Of a stretch of DNA of 64,000 bases, positions 33,333-43,913 are shown one piece after another. The notes under the pieces were generated by a model that was not told the origin of the DNA, made no database searches, and saw only the letters and a list, made by a program, of their open reading frames with translations. The DNA lies in NCBI GenBank assembly GCA_039000515.1, contig JBCFYV010003508.1:50815514-50879513 (forward strand), in the 5' to 3' direction. The translations under genes were made by a program, and so were the position numbers. The stretch comes from Timema cristinae (taxonomy: Eukaryota > Arthropoda > Insecta > Phasmatodea > Timematidae). Within the stretch, counting starts at the first letter, position 1, and the number at the start of each line of letters is the position of its first letter.

Positions 33333-33458
33333 AGTGGGGCACTTAATAGGATATTAGGTATAGTTAGGAGAGAAAATAGGGTCCGCCTGTCTGCAGTATT
33401 GTTGGATGATTGATATTGTACTGATTCTTGTTTGTTTATGTTTCATGACTCCGTGACC

Positions 33459-34496
33459 ATGGAGACCACTCCTGCAACTGCTATGTCCACCTTGACCACA
33501 TCTAAGACTGCTGTCTACCGCCTGAGCCGGGACGAGTTGACAGCTGAGCTGACTTCAAGGGGCGTCTCCTTCCCTCCCAATGCTACTGTGGGTGAGCTCA
33601 GATCTAAGCTATGTGGGGAGATTAGCGGGACTGGGGAGGCTGAGACTGACTCGGGTATGGACAGGATTGAGGATGGGAATCCACCCCCTTTAGCGCCTAC
33701 CGCTCCTCCTCCACCCCCTTCACTAGTTAAATGTCAGAACAAAGTACTTATGGAGATTTTGAATCGGACCCCTGTTTGCGACGGTCAAGATCACGCTACT
33801 CTGTTTAAATTTATGGTTGAGATCAACAGAGCATATTGTCTAAAGTTAGCGAGTGATAGTGAATTTTTGATTCTGTGTTTGGCCAAAACTTATGGTTTTT
33901 TAACCCAGTTGTTCTCCCGTGGGATTCAAAATGGTTTATCTTGGAGATCACTTACTGACCTCATTTTAGAAGCGCTGTTACCCAGTAGGGCTAGAGAAAG
34001 GTTATGTAAGGAAGTTATTCACAGGTTTCAATATCCCCACGAATCGTTGAGAGATTTTGTTTTATCTATCACAGAGGCAGCTCAAGTTCTCAATAGTGGT
34101 CTGGGGGAAAGTCAGATCGTTGATATTATTCTTGAGAATGTGTCGCCCCTCACCAGGCGACATTTTGTATTTACATGTAAGCCCTGTACGGTACTTGAAC
34201 TTTTCTCTCTAGCATCTTCGATTGAAAACACCCTGCTCGCCGAACAGGAGTATTTAAGTGCGCATGCGCCGGCGGCATTAAACCGCAGACGCGCGGGTTC
34301 AACTCCCGAACCTATGAATACGGCCTTGTCATTAGCGCCTGTACTACCGGGCGATCGCGATGCTAACACTCCTAGGGACAACTTCAGGTCTTCGGGTTCT
34401 GACAACCGTGCGCCCCGCGACCTCTCGCGCATGAGATGTTTTCGGTGTAGAAGACTGGGTCACGTACAGAGACAGTGTAGATCGGGAAACTTATAG
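33459..34496 (+). CDS. gag: Gag of the gypsy element (SAP-like + CCHC)
   Basis: 345-residue structural protein forming the cytoplasmic virus-like particle and binding element RNA. I chose ATG 33459 because it has a good Kozak context (ACCATGG); an in-frame ATG lies at 33438. Residues about 19-52 (YRLSRDEL...GELRSKL) resemble a SAP helix-extension-helix motif. Residues about 73-92 are proline-rich. The middle is a helical capsid-like region with an FKFMVEINRAY stretch and FQYPHESLRDFV. Residues 327-340 form a C-X2-C-X4-H-X4-C zinc knuckle. The frame stops at 34494, just after the frameshift heptamer, so most ribosomes make Gag alone. Intact, with no internal stop. Confidence 0.92.
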   Translation: METTPATAMSTLTTSKTAVYRLSRDELTAELTSRGVSFPPNATVGELRSKLCGEISGTGEAETDSGMDRIEDGNPPPLAPTAPPPPPSLVKCQNKVLMEILNRTPVCDGQDHATLFKFMVEINRAYCLKLASDSEFLILCLAKTYGFLTQLFSRGIQNGLSWRSLTDLILEALLPSRARERLCKEVIHRFQYPHESLRDFVLSITEAAQVLNSGLGESQIVDIILENVSPLTRRHFVFTCKPCTVLELFSLASSIENTLLAEQEYLSAHAPAALNRRRAGSTPEPMNTALSLAPVLPGDRDANTPRDNFRSSGSDNRAPRDLSRMRCFRCRRLGHVQRQCRSGNL

Positions 34497-35752
34497 GGCG
34501 CGCTCGTAGTCGTGGTCCGGTCGTGCCCACTTGTATTAAACCACATGCTCCTACTCCTGTAGTTCAGATCCAGGTAGCCCAAAATGATTGTGTTGCTCTT
34601 TTAGATACAGGAGCCAGTCACTCATTTATATGCCGTGAGTTTTTGCGCCAGTTAGAGGGTAAAACAAAAATCGATTATAGGTCGATAGGTCCTAAGATTT
34701 ACGCCGTGGCTAATGGGCAGACTATCTTGGTCGATTGTAAAGTAGTGCTCTCTATTAAGATAGAAAGATTTGCCTGGAAACGTCCATTCTTTGTTATGCC
34801 AGAACTTCCCTTTGATGTTATTCTAGGGACTGACTTCATGTTCGAGACTGGAGTCAAACTTGACCTGAGACGCTTAGGAATATCTTTTAGTTTTGAACCT
34901 AGTTTGTTTATTCCGTTTTGTGTTGGGCACCATCCTCGCAGGTTGTTCCCCATTGTCGAGGAACGTGAAGCGATAGATCGTTTGATAGCTCGATTCCCTG
35001 ACGTCATCACTGACAGATGGGGCAAGTGCGACATTTTGCCGTACGACATTGTGGCGCAGGACCACATTCCTGTTAGATCTGGTCCCTACTCCTGTGCACC
35101 CCCCAAACTCGAGATATTTAGAAATCTTATCATGGACTTGGAACGAAAGGAGGTTATTCGTCCCTCCAAATCCCCATACGCAAGTCCTGCGTTCATTATT
35201 CCCAGGAAAGGTCATGGGCATCGCTTGATTGTCGATTATAGAAAGCTTAATAAAAAAATAGTGTTCGACCCATACCCCATGCCTAGCATAGAGTCCGCCT
35301 TCCAACATCTTGGCGGAGCCAAATATTACAGCTTGATTGACCTTAATGCGAGCTTTCTGCAATGTGCTCTCTCAGAGTCGTCTAAGAAATTTACCGCGTT
35401 TATCACCCCCTGGCAAGTCTACGAATTCAACCGAGTGCCGTTAGGGATAAGTTGCGGGGGGCAAGCGTTGAGTAGAGTCTTAGACCATATTTTGGCGGAC
35501 CTGAAATACAAATTCGTGTTTAACTACCTTGATGATATCTGCGTTTACAGCAAATCCTTTGATGACCATTTGCGTCATGTTGAGGTAGTGTTGAGGCGCC
35601 TGCGCGAGGCTGGGTTGACTGTAAACCCGGAGAAAGTCACATGGGCGAAGAGATCTATCCCATATCTTGGCTATATCATTTCTGAGGGTAACCTGCTCGT
35701 TGACCCGGATCGGGTTAAGCCTATCTTGGATTTTCCCGCCCAAAAAACATAA
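34481..35752 (+). CDS. pol: Pol, first part: protease and reverse transcriptase
   Basis: The frame has no ATG of its own near the start and would be reached by the -1 slip. The aspartic protease active site LLDTGAS is at 34598-34618, followed by a VILGTDF strand. RT spans about 35130-35750: SPYASPAF, then LIVDYRKLNKK (the D of the fingers), LIDLNASF (first catalytic Asp), VPLGI (in place of the usual PFGL) and the catalytic YLDD at 35525-35536, then LGYIIS. All three RT aspartates are present. The frame ends at a stop at 35750-35752, inside the region joining RT to RNase H, because of a one-base phase change in an A-run. Product: polyprotein processed by its own protease. Confidence 0.93.
   Translation: MGKLIGRARSRGPVVPTCIKPHAPTPVVQIQVAQNDCVALLDTGASHSFICREFLRQLEGKTKIDYRSIGPKIYAVANGQTILVDCKVVLSIKIERFAWKRPFFVMPELPFDVILGTDFMFETGVKLDLRRLGISFSFEPSLFIPFCVGHHPRRLFPIVEEREAIDRLIARFPDVITDRWGKCDILPYDIVAQDHIPVRSGPYSCAPPKLEIFRNLIMDLERKEVIRPSKSPYASPAFIIPRKGHGHRLIVDYRKLNKKIVFDPYPMPSIESAFQHLGGAKYYSLIDLNASFLQCALSESSKKFTAFITPWQVYEFNRVPLGISCGGQALSRVLDHILADLKYKFVFNYLDDICVYSKSFDDHLRHVEVVLRRLREAGLTVNPEKVTWAKRSIPYLGYIISEGNLLVDPDRVKPILDFPAQKT
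34484..34528 (+). promoter_or_regulatory. -1 programmed ribosomal frameshift signal
   Basis: Slippery heptamer GGGAAAC (34484-34490) is in the correct phase of gag (G GGA AAC) and ends one codon before the gag stop. After a 5-nt spacer a stem follows: GGGCGCG (34496-34502) pairs with CGTGCCC (34522-34528), 7 bp with one G-U, around a 19-nt loop. The pol frame is open from 34481, so a single -1 slip joins gag to pol. Same heptamer type as used by several retroviruses. Confidence 0.85.
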
Positions 35753-35756
35753 AAGG
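35741..35756 (+). other. Frame break within pol
   Basis: Homology passes from phase 2 to phase 1 within CCGCCCAAAAAACATAAAAG, with a stop (TAA) immediately after in the first phase. One base appears to be missing in the C-run or A-run. It may be a mutation, a homopolymer assembly error, or (less likely) a second slippage site, since AAA can re-pair one base back. Confidence 0.85.
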
Positions 35757-37590
35757 GGTATTACGGTTTCTAGGTATGTGCGCCTACTACGCTAGGTTCA
35801 TCCCGAACTTCTCTGACTTAGCCAACCCCCTTAACTCCTTGAAGAAAAAGGGTGCCACCTTTATTTGGGGTTCTGCCCAACAGCAGGCTTTTGTTGCGCT
35901 TAAGCGCCACCTAGTGTCGCCAGCCGTGCTACGCATGCCTGACTTTTCTCTGCCTTTCCAACTACATGTTGATGCCTCCTCTGTAGCGCTAGGGGCGGTT
36001 CTCTCTCAAACAACTTCCGAGGGAAGTAGACCTGTAGCTTTCGCCAGCAGAACTTTGAGCCCTGCCGAAAGAAAGTATAGCATATATGAAAAGGAATGTC
36101 TCAGCTGTATCTTCGGCATCGACAAGTTCGCTGACTATCTAGAGCTTCGCCAGTTTGAGTTGTACACTGACAACATGGCCCTCAGCTGGATGTGGAATCA
36201 CCCGAAACAACTAGGGAAAATTGGACGGTGGGTTTGGAAGCTATCCAGGTTTAAGTTTACTACCCATCACGTTGCTGGGAAGCTTAATGTTGTCGCTGAC
36301 GCTTTGTCTAGGATGTGTGAGGATAAGGAACCTGTAGGAGAATGTAAGGAGGATGGCTCGTTATTTGTTATCCATACGATTCCCGAATCCTTTATCTCAA
36401 TCAAAGACCATCAGTTGATGGATCCGTGTTGCAGACAGATCGTTGACAGGATCAAGCGTGGAGAGAGGATTGGGAACTACGAGATTTTTAAAGACCTCTT
36501 AGTAGTTCGTGTCAAGGGTAGGATAAGATATTTTGTGCCAGAGAAACTTAGGCCTATGTTACTTAAATATTTCCACGACTCCCTTTTTGGCGGCCATTGC
36601 GGTGTCCTTAAGACCGAACGCAAGATTTCTAAGGAATTTTTTTGGCCCTTAATGCCTAGAGACGTTAGAGATTGGGTGCGCAAATGTGAGCCGTGTCAAT
36701 TGGCCAAACCGGCGCGTAATTCTAAAATAGGGTTTCACTCCGCGGATGTTGCTAAGCAACCGTGGGAGAAAGTTTTTGTTGATTTCGTCGGCCCCCTTAC
36801 CCGCTCTACCCAAGGGAACACCTCTATACTCGTTGCCATGGACGCCTTCTCTAAATTCGTCATACTCATCCCCCTAAGGAACATGAAGGCAAGGACAACT
36901 GTTAATGCTCTGTGCAGGCGTGTTTGGGCGATTTTAGGGACCCCAAGGGTCATAGTAAGTGATAATGGACCGTGTTTCCGTTCTAAAGCTTTCGGAGATA
37001 TGTGTTTTTCGTGGGGGATAAGACACGTTACCACTAGCCCGTACAACCCATCGCCGAACCATGTAGAGAGGTTTAATCGTAACCTAAACGTTGCCTTGAC
37101 GATCTTTCACCACCTGGATCACACCCACTGGGACCAGGAATTAGACGTTTTGAACATTGCTTTTAACGCCGCTTTCCATGAGTCAGTCAAAGCCACTCCT
37201 TCCTCTATCCTCCTCAATAGGGACCTGAACCACCCATTATTGTTTAACTGGGATATTGACCCACTCCTTAATGACGCAGGTGATTGTTCTTATGAAAAGA
37301 AATGTGAGGTAGCTTTTTCTAACCTCCTGAAGTCCCAAAGGAAGGTTGCCGCCACCTATAACCGAGGGCGTATCCCTGTCCCATTTAAACTTGGGGACGT
37401 TGTTGTGTGCAAGTGTTTTCCTCTTAGCTCAGCTGCTGACAAGTCTTCGGCGAAGATGGCGTATAAGTGGAGTGGTCCCTGGTCAATTGAAAGATTTCTT
37501 ACACCTGTTTCGGTATTGTTAAAAGAAGTATCCGACCCATCTTTGACACGTAGAGCACACGTCAGCCACCTAAAGGCTGCAGGGAAATGA
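35753..37590 (+). CDS. pol: Pol, second part: RNase H and integrase
   Basis: Continues pol in the next frame; homology begins before the first ATG (35776), so that ATG is not a true start. RNase H has LHVDAS, YEKECL and LYTDN acidic residues and the closing HHVAGKLNVVADALSR. Integrase has an HDSLFGGH...KCEPC zinc-binding H2C2 domain (about 36570-36700), then the catalytic core with VDF (about 36780), SDNG (36958) and HVERFNR (about 37063). The last two acidic residues are 34 residues apart, one fewer than the usual 35. The C-terminal YKWSGPW block resembles the GPY/F module. Frame stops at 37588-37590. No env follows. Confidence 0.93.
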
Positions 37591-38460
37591 GTCAATTGAC
37601 CCCGTGCTGTGTGTCGTCTGTTTGCTTAAGTGTACCTTTGTGATTTAATTTTGCGTTCTTAAGTGCATGTTTCTAGGTATTCTATATTGTTGTATATATA
37701 ATTTATATAAGGGAAGGGTACCACCCCCTGGTATTGTTAGGATAAATTTGTAGTACTGTAGGGCCTAGGTATGACTTTGGGCAGAAACTTGTGTTGGACT
37801 GTTTATAATAAAGCGTGTGTCGGGTCCAAAGTACATGGTGCAGAACGTTCGCCCCACCGACTGGACTACCTCTAAGTGCGTGTGAAGCGGCAAACCCACC
37901 TTTCCTCATTCGTGGAAAGTCGTCGCTAAACAGAGTTGTGGGTATCTCTGTGACTCGTGCTGGTAGACAATGTTAGTGCTACGAAACTGCCACAGTAACT
38001 TTCAAGGATGGCTGCGCTAACTGATAAACTTTACAATTGGATGTGGTGTTCGCGTGTAAACTTTTGTTCTCAGAAACTTCACCTATTCGGCCTTCCGTCC
38101 CCCCCTTTTCTGCCCTGCCCTTTCCTTCCCCTCCTTTGTTCCTGTACACTCATCGGCAGTCAATGATCGCCCAGCTGGGCGTGGCGATGAAGCTTCCCTG
38201 GTGGTTAAAGCGGGCCACCTTACGAGCATATGCTGTCTCCCTGTCAACCCGGGATGACGGTGTGTTGGAGTGAGCGTGTGAAGCAGAGGTCAACCCCCGG
38301 AGTCCAGTTATTCGTCATCTCCCGAACCTGCATCTGGCCACCTAACATGGCCTCGGAGGGTACCGGAGCCGCCACCCACCCTCTAGTCAGCGGTGAACAT
38401 CGAGGAAGGCGCCTCCCCGTGTCTTCACCAAAGGCTAAGGACGTCCTTCTTCTCCGTCCA
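37591..38460 (+). other. 3' untranslated region of the gypsy element
   Basis: About 870 bp between pol and the polypurine tract. Small frames (38037-38273, 38230-38493) lack a signal peptide, transmembrane segment or known motif, so an env is not supported. An AATAAA lies near 37807. Confidence 0.7.
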
Positions 38461-38471
38461 AGGGGGGACAT
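38461..38471 (+). promoter_or_regulatory. Polypurine tract
   Basis: AGGGGGGACA directly abuts the 3' LTR start at 38472, the expected place for plus-strand priming. Confidence 0.8.
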
Positions 38472-39763
38472 TGTGACGTTGTCAAAGACATAATGCAAAC
38501 ATGGACGATCTGGCTCACCTGATCTGGTCCCCTTTGACTGGGCTGGATCTCGACTTCATGAAACTCGCACACTCAACTCCACTCAACATCACGCGGCTTA
38601 CTGACCGCCCGTGGCTCGAGGCCCGATTAGAGCAAGACTCGGACAATTGAACGTCAAGATGCGCTAACCCGTATGCGCCGACGGTTGTGTTCGAGTGAAA
38701 CAAGACTCATCCACCGGCGCGTGATTTGAAATTATCACGAGAATAATCGAGACTTCTGCCGAAGCAACGTACACCCCTCTCCCTTCGCCACAGTGTGATT
38801 CCCGCCGTTTGTGAACACGTGATTGACTTTGTACAGTATATAACGGCTGGACTGTGTAGTGATGTCACTCATTTCTCTGCACTCGATTAGGTGAGACACT
38901 TGTCTTAGATTTAGACGTAGGTCGTTGTTCGACGTTTTCTAAATTATGTTTGGGTTAAATTGTTCAAAATTTAAGTTTCAACTTTAAATATAAATCACGA
39001 TTACTAATAGCTATATTTCTCTGAGACTGCAGGATTTGCCTGTCAGCCATTATGGTTTATGCGCTAGCTTTTCCTTTGTACTTAACGTTGTGTCCGCCTC
39101 ACGGACGGGTTGGAACTTTAGCGTGGCGCCATCTTGGGGCGCTAATGGAACTTTAGCATGTCGCCATCTTGGGGCGCTAATTATTTCTATTTAACATAGT
39201 TGTTCTGCTTGCTAAAAGTTTAAGATTTGTTACGATTGTGAATTTTTTAAATTGTTACTCAACTCGGGGGGGGGGGCGAGCCCGTGCACCCAGCACATTG
39301 GTCATTATAATAATAATAATTAGATTGAACTAATTTGATTAGGATCTATTGTAACAGGTTAGGTTTAGGTAAATCATTTTCTCTGTGGCGCCTTATAATG
39401 GCAGTCTATTATAAAACTTCATACTTATGTCAATGTAGTGTCGGCATCGCCAGGTCGTGTAGACCTATACATATTACTTGTATTTAAATTTCCTGCTAGG
39501 TTCGTCGCCTTCTGCGAGGGTCAATTTAATTATGACTACGTTGGTATTAATCATTCTGTTTTCTCTTAACGACTTGGGGTCTTGCCCCTTTTATTTATTG
39601 TTTACTTCGGCCCTTATCGGCCAGTCACTCGACTTTCCTAGAGTGCCTCGCTCTTGTATGTCTGCTAGTTGTTTGTAGAATAAAATAAACTCTCTTGTAA
39701 CTAACCTACCTTTTATTTATTGTAATATGAACCTACCAAATCTCATATGAAGGGGGGGTTACA
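38472..39763 (+). repeat. 3' LTR
   Basis: 1292 bp. Differences from the 5' LTR that I see: A for C at 38485, A for C near 39488, G for A near 39754, one fewer T near 39243 and a changed G/C run near 39266. TATA at 38837, 35-bp repeat pair at 39111, AATAAA at 39679. Confidence 0.95.
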
Positions 39764-39767
39764 TCCT
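39764..39767. repeat. Right target-site duplication (TCCT)
   Basis: Matches 32003-32006. Confidence 0.85.
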
Positions 39768-39819
39768 CATCCATATTGTGTACACTAATAATGACCTATT
39801 AACACCATCCTCACCCTTA

Positions 39820-40070
39820 TTAAAATATTTAATGTGAAAGAAGGATCTTACGTTGGTTTGGGAATGTTGAGAGGATAAGTGTGGTTCGAGTGACGAATTT
39901 AATATATGAAGGTAGAGTGTGTGGATCCAAAGGAAGGGGTAGACCACTTGACTAAATGTTGTAGACGAATGTGTAAAAAATAGGAACATTAATAGTTTTA
40001 AGAATGAAATAGCAGGTATGACTCGGTGTATGGATGTTGTTGAAGCGAAGGGAGAATTCAAGAATAGGGA
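39820..40070 (+). pseudogene. LINE C-terminal fragment
   Basis: + strand reading gives LRWFGNVERI, then IYEGRV and GSKGRGRPLD followed by stops. The W-F-G-x-V-E-R and GRGRP pattern is typical of the C-terminal region of many APE-type non-LTR retrotransposons. Heavily truncated, with several stops after about 39950. It begins only about 50 bp beyond the gypsy element, so the gypsy insertion probably landed beside or in it. Confidence 0.65.
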
Positions 40071-41050
40071 AGTGTGAAGAAAGTTATATTATGGTGGTCA
40101 TTCGATCAACAACAGTTTATTGTACAATTGACAACGATTATTTAAACTTTACTTTCTAGGTTCCGAGAATCATTAGACAAGACCCCCTGTAATTTATATT
40201 TGTCTTGGAAATAGTTCCTTTTTCTTCCCAAGCCCTCCGTTTTCCTAGAAGGAACTATATATCCTTTGTGTTTCCTCAATATTTTATTGACTAGTTTAAT
40301 TCCACCAAATGCTACCACATACATCTCAGTGAACAGAAATTGTTTTCAAATGTCGAGACGTTAATTCGTCTGATACTTGTGTTGCCATTTGCCAAGTTCA
40401 TCCTGTGAGGCAGAAACAGGTTTCACTTCACTGTGTAGACAGAAGTCTACTTAAAACCAAGTACGACACAAGAACTACTAAATAAAGTTGCAGTTGGTCA
40501 TGTGCAAAAAGACGTATTGGATAGCATAGATATAAAAAAGTAGTAAAGTGATTTATTCCGAAAAATTAAAAAAGAGGATCCAAGTTTTAATCAATGCATC
40601 AATGACTAAGATAATTGATCTATATGCTTAATACCATAGCTAAATAAATGATAACATCACATATTTGTCATTCAGTTGGTAAAACATTATTATTTTTTCT
40701 ATGATGTGAAGGGAAAATTGGTTATTTCCAGGGCCGTAACAAGGAAGAGAGGTTTTAACCCCCCTTATTCCTAAGGTATGGATAGTAATTTTTTTCTCTC
40801 GTCAATGTCTAGGCTTATAGCTTATTGAAGTCTACTAAATTTTCTAATAGTTAAAAGCTGAATTATGTCTTGGAACACTTTAAAATGATTTAAAAATATC
40901 TAATGTAAAAAAAACTTTACAACTCAATTTGAGAAAGTTACCACAAACCATTGCAAGTATCCCCCCCCCCCCCCCCCCACACACACAAAAATACTGGGTA
41001 TGGACTTGGGTAATAAATAAGCGCTAGCGACGCCTATGGCCAGTCATTAT
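40071..41050. other. AT-rich sequence with poly-C tract and a hAT-like end
   Basis: A C18 tract is at 40961-40978. CAGGGCCGTAACAAGG at 40729 and the reverse complement of GCGACGCCTATG at 41027-41038 look like degraded hAT-type termini, but no duplication was found. The 60-residue minus frame at 40142-40324 has no known motif. Confidence 0.4.
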
Positions 41051-41093
41051 TATTAGCACCACGTCTTACTGCCCGTTCGGGTTAGACGCATAT
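41051..41093 (-). mobile_element. SINE A tail fragment
   Basis: TTAGCACCACGTCTTACTGC then CCGTTCGGGTTAGACGC: terminal block only. Confidence 0.75.
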
Positions 41094-43658
41094 GGCCAAT
41101 AGCTTGGGACAAAAACATAATAAAAACACAAAACATCTTTTAAATTGTTTCTTGTTTCTTGTTCAAATTTATAGTTTCTTTGATTTCCCTTTTTCCGCTA
41201 CATTTTATAATTTTTTCTTTCTTTTATCTATTTATCTTTTATAAACACGACGCTCATACGTGCTTTCTGGTTGTATTCCAGTGGTTATTTACTCAACCCT
41301 TCATTCAAGAATGGAATAGATACAGACAACATGTTACACATTCAAAGTAATGTTAGTAAGTAATCTACAAGCTGGTTTTTATCACTGTACGATGTTCGGG
41401 GTAAGGACTAGATACGGTGAACACTATGCACACACTTTGATTTCCCACACCCCTCGACCCCTGTAACCCTCTTCCTGCATCTCAAAGCCCTAAATACCCC
41501 GTCAGAGGTCTCACTGTATTTCACTTACTTTACAGGAAGCTTTGAAGAGCTGTTCTACAGTCGACATTCTCTGACGAGATTTAGGCTTCACACACGTGTT
41601 GTGTGTGTTATCTAGATAAAGACCACAACAAATATATCAACAGTAGTCACGTGTGAAAATCTAGCGTTGGGAAGGGAAGGAGGTTATAAAGAGCTTAGCT
41701 TTAGTGGGATTCTAGTGAGACAATTCGAAGGCCCAACAGTTTCCAGAGCTAGTCAAAATACATAGTCATGTGATCCATTGTCTCTTATTAGGAATATTGT
41801 GCATGCCTGGAGGAGTGGGCCAAACTTCAATGTGTCGACTTGTGCACTCTCTCGAAACATTTCGGAGGAGGATGAAGAATTCGATATATTAATAATAGAT
41901 TTGAAATACATAACTACGAGTATGATATTGTAACATTATTACAATACTAAGAACGGCTTCTAAGCAGTATTTTAGCACCGACATGTAATTCAATGACATA
42001 TGTAACATATGTCTGTTACTCAAGATGTCTGATTGCGATGGAGTTTAAAAAAATCTGTAGGACATTATTGAGCCGGGCAGCTTTTAGCATATATATCATG
42101 GCGGTATTAATTTAGAGGTGAGTAATTAACACTGAAAGCTTAAAGGTCAATTAATATTTTTATCGGTTTGAATATCTTGGTTTCGAGTCCGGAATGATCA
42201 TCAAGGAAAAGTATCAACTTCAAATCCAAGTTGAAATTAGAGGAGATATTTCGACTTGAAGTCCAAAGAGAAATCTTAAGGATGGAAGTAGCTGTAAGAA
42301 CAATGACGTGTGTGTTACGTCAGAGAGTTCGAGTGTGCCTACTTTCAGAACGATCAACTACCATTTAATCAACAGTGTTTACAGAAACAACGATCAACAT
42401 GAATGATTATCTTTTGACTACGCTGTTAAGAAAGGTATTTTCTAGTTGTACATTTATTATTTCTTGGTACTGTAAGTTGGTTATACTGACATATATCTTA
42501 CTTTATTTTTATAACTTGGTCAAGTATATTACATATATTGGTTTTGGTGTAATTATTTTACCTAAATAGATTTATTTTGGTTTAAGATGACAAACTTAAT
42601 GTCAATACTGGGTCATGTGACGGGAAAAACTGAAATAGCACTCTTAGCGAGATAAAATGGCACAAATCAAGAAAGGTAAATTTGTCTTTCTCAAAATAGA
42701 TCTCTACATGCCTCCCAAAGAGAATTGTAAAATTTGTTCAGAGAGATAATCGCCTGTATTTGGAAAGTGTAAGATACATTTATCAGAAAGTTGGCCTTCC
42801 ATTGGACAGAGCACCTCAGCTCAAAGGAAGACATAATCTAACCAGAGAAGGTTTACACAGGGCCAAGAAAGAGATGGGAGGAGCAGATAACAGAAAGTGT
42901 GCAAGTGAGAGGAGAAGACTGGAAGCAATTAAAGGAGTAAGATTGATCTAAGGACAGAGGAAGATGAAGGTATTTTACTAAACTGACTCGGCCACAGGTT
43001 TGGAAACAATTCATGATAATGAGACCACTTTGAGTCAGAATAAATGAACATGGAGTTTAGTCCGCGCGCCCAATGATGCGAGTTTTAGCCCATTAGATAG
43101 ACGTACTAGCGAATGAGCTTCCAAGTCCGATATGAGGAATGATAATCTTGACGAAGTGTATGAGACGCGTTCAGACGTTTAGAAATACCGGACTATTTAC
43201 AGGCAAACACTATCAGAAGGTTTCTGACCATTTAAAAAGTAAAAAAAAGTCGACATTTTACGCAAAAATGTGTATTTATGAGATTGACACAAAAGGTTAT
43301 AAACCTAGGTCTAGCTTTCATCTATCAAACTAAAACATATTTTTACAAGTCACACCAGACCACGCTAAGATAATGTGGGATTGTTTTATAGGCTTCTGTG
43401 TACGTTATTACACATTAAAACACACTTAAAGCTTAAAATTTAAACTTTTTAACTGGCCAGAACTTTCGCCTAGATTTTGGTGAAAACAATATTTAAAAAT
43501 ATCAAACCACTCCATAAATAATCCTAGATTTGTAAACGTCAGCAACGCTGCTTAATGGTCTCCAATACGGCGACCTTAAGGAGATGCAATAATTATACCC
43601 TGATGAGAGGATGGTAATTGTAATGCGGTAAAAACTCATTTTCCCTCTCCCATATATA
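41094..43658. other. Unassigned sequence, no gene seen
   Basis: Mixed AT-rich and moderate DNA. Frames of 63-64 residues (41159, 42375, 42760, 43139) carry no motif I recognise. The 42650-42960 stretch is purine-rich and looks like worn coding DNA, but I cannot assign it. Confidence 0.45.
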
Positions 43659-43659
43659 T

Positions 43660-43913
43660 ATTATTTAGCACCGCATCTTACTACCCGTTCGGGTTATACG
43701 CTTTGAGTACTAATTACGCTAATGGATTGGGAATTGGGAAGGCTGAATTAGAGGAAGTTAACTCGCATTTGCGTGGAGGGAGAGTGGAAAACCATTTAGG
43801 AAAAACCACCCCCAGTTCACCCGACCAAGATACGAACCTCGATCTCCCCGTTCTCGGCGATCGAGCTCAACACGACTAGCGCGTTAGCCAACTACGCCAC
43901 CGAGGCGAGTCTC
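43660..43913 (-). mobile_element. SINE A, best full-length copy
   Basis: Minus-strand sense reading starts CTCGGTGGCGTAGTTGGC (box A TGGCGTAGTTGG), has a GAGGTTCGTATC box B, then a body with CCACTCTCCCTCCACGC, CAAATGCGAGTTAAC and AATTAGTACTC, and ends CGAACGGGTAGTAAGATGCG plus GTGCTAAATAA. The head resembles a long-variable-arm tRNA (Leu/Ser type). Length about 250 bp. It serves as the reference for this family. Confidence 0.88.

Larger units (their letters stand above)
32007..39763 (+). mobile_element. Full-length Ty3/gypsy LTR retrotransposon
   Basis: 7757-bp element: 5' LTR 32007-33296, gag 33459-34496, pol 34481-37590 in two frames, 3' untranslated region 37591-38460, polypurine tract 38461-38471 and 3' LTR 38472-39763, flanked by TCCT. 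The order protease, RT, RNase H, integrase defines Ty3/gypsy (Metaviridae) rather than Copia or BEL. There is no env-like frame after pol. LTRs differ by three substitutions plus homopolymer-length changes, so the insertion is young. It has one frame break inside pol and is otherwise intact. Confidence 0.96.

Noticed and set aside
34112..35743. Minus-strand frames of 87-162 residues opposite gag and pol
   Set aside because: Shadows of the real + strand frames.
37591..38471. An env gene in the gypsy element
   Set aside because: Only small overlapping frames; no signal peptide, furin-like site or transmembrane segment.
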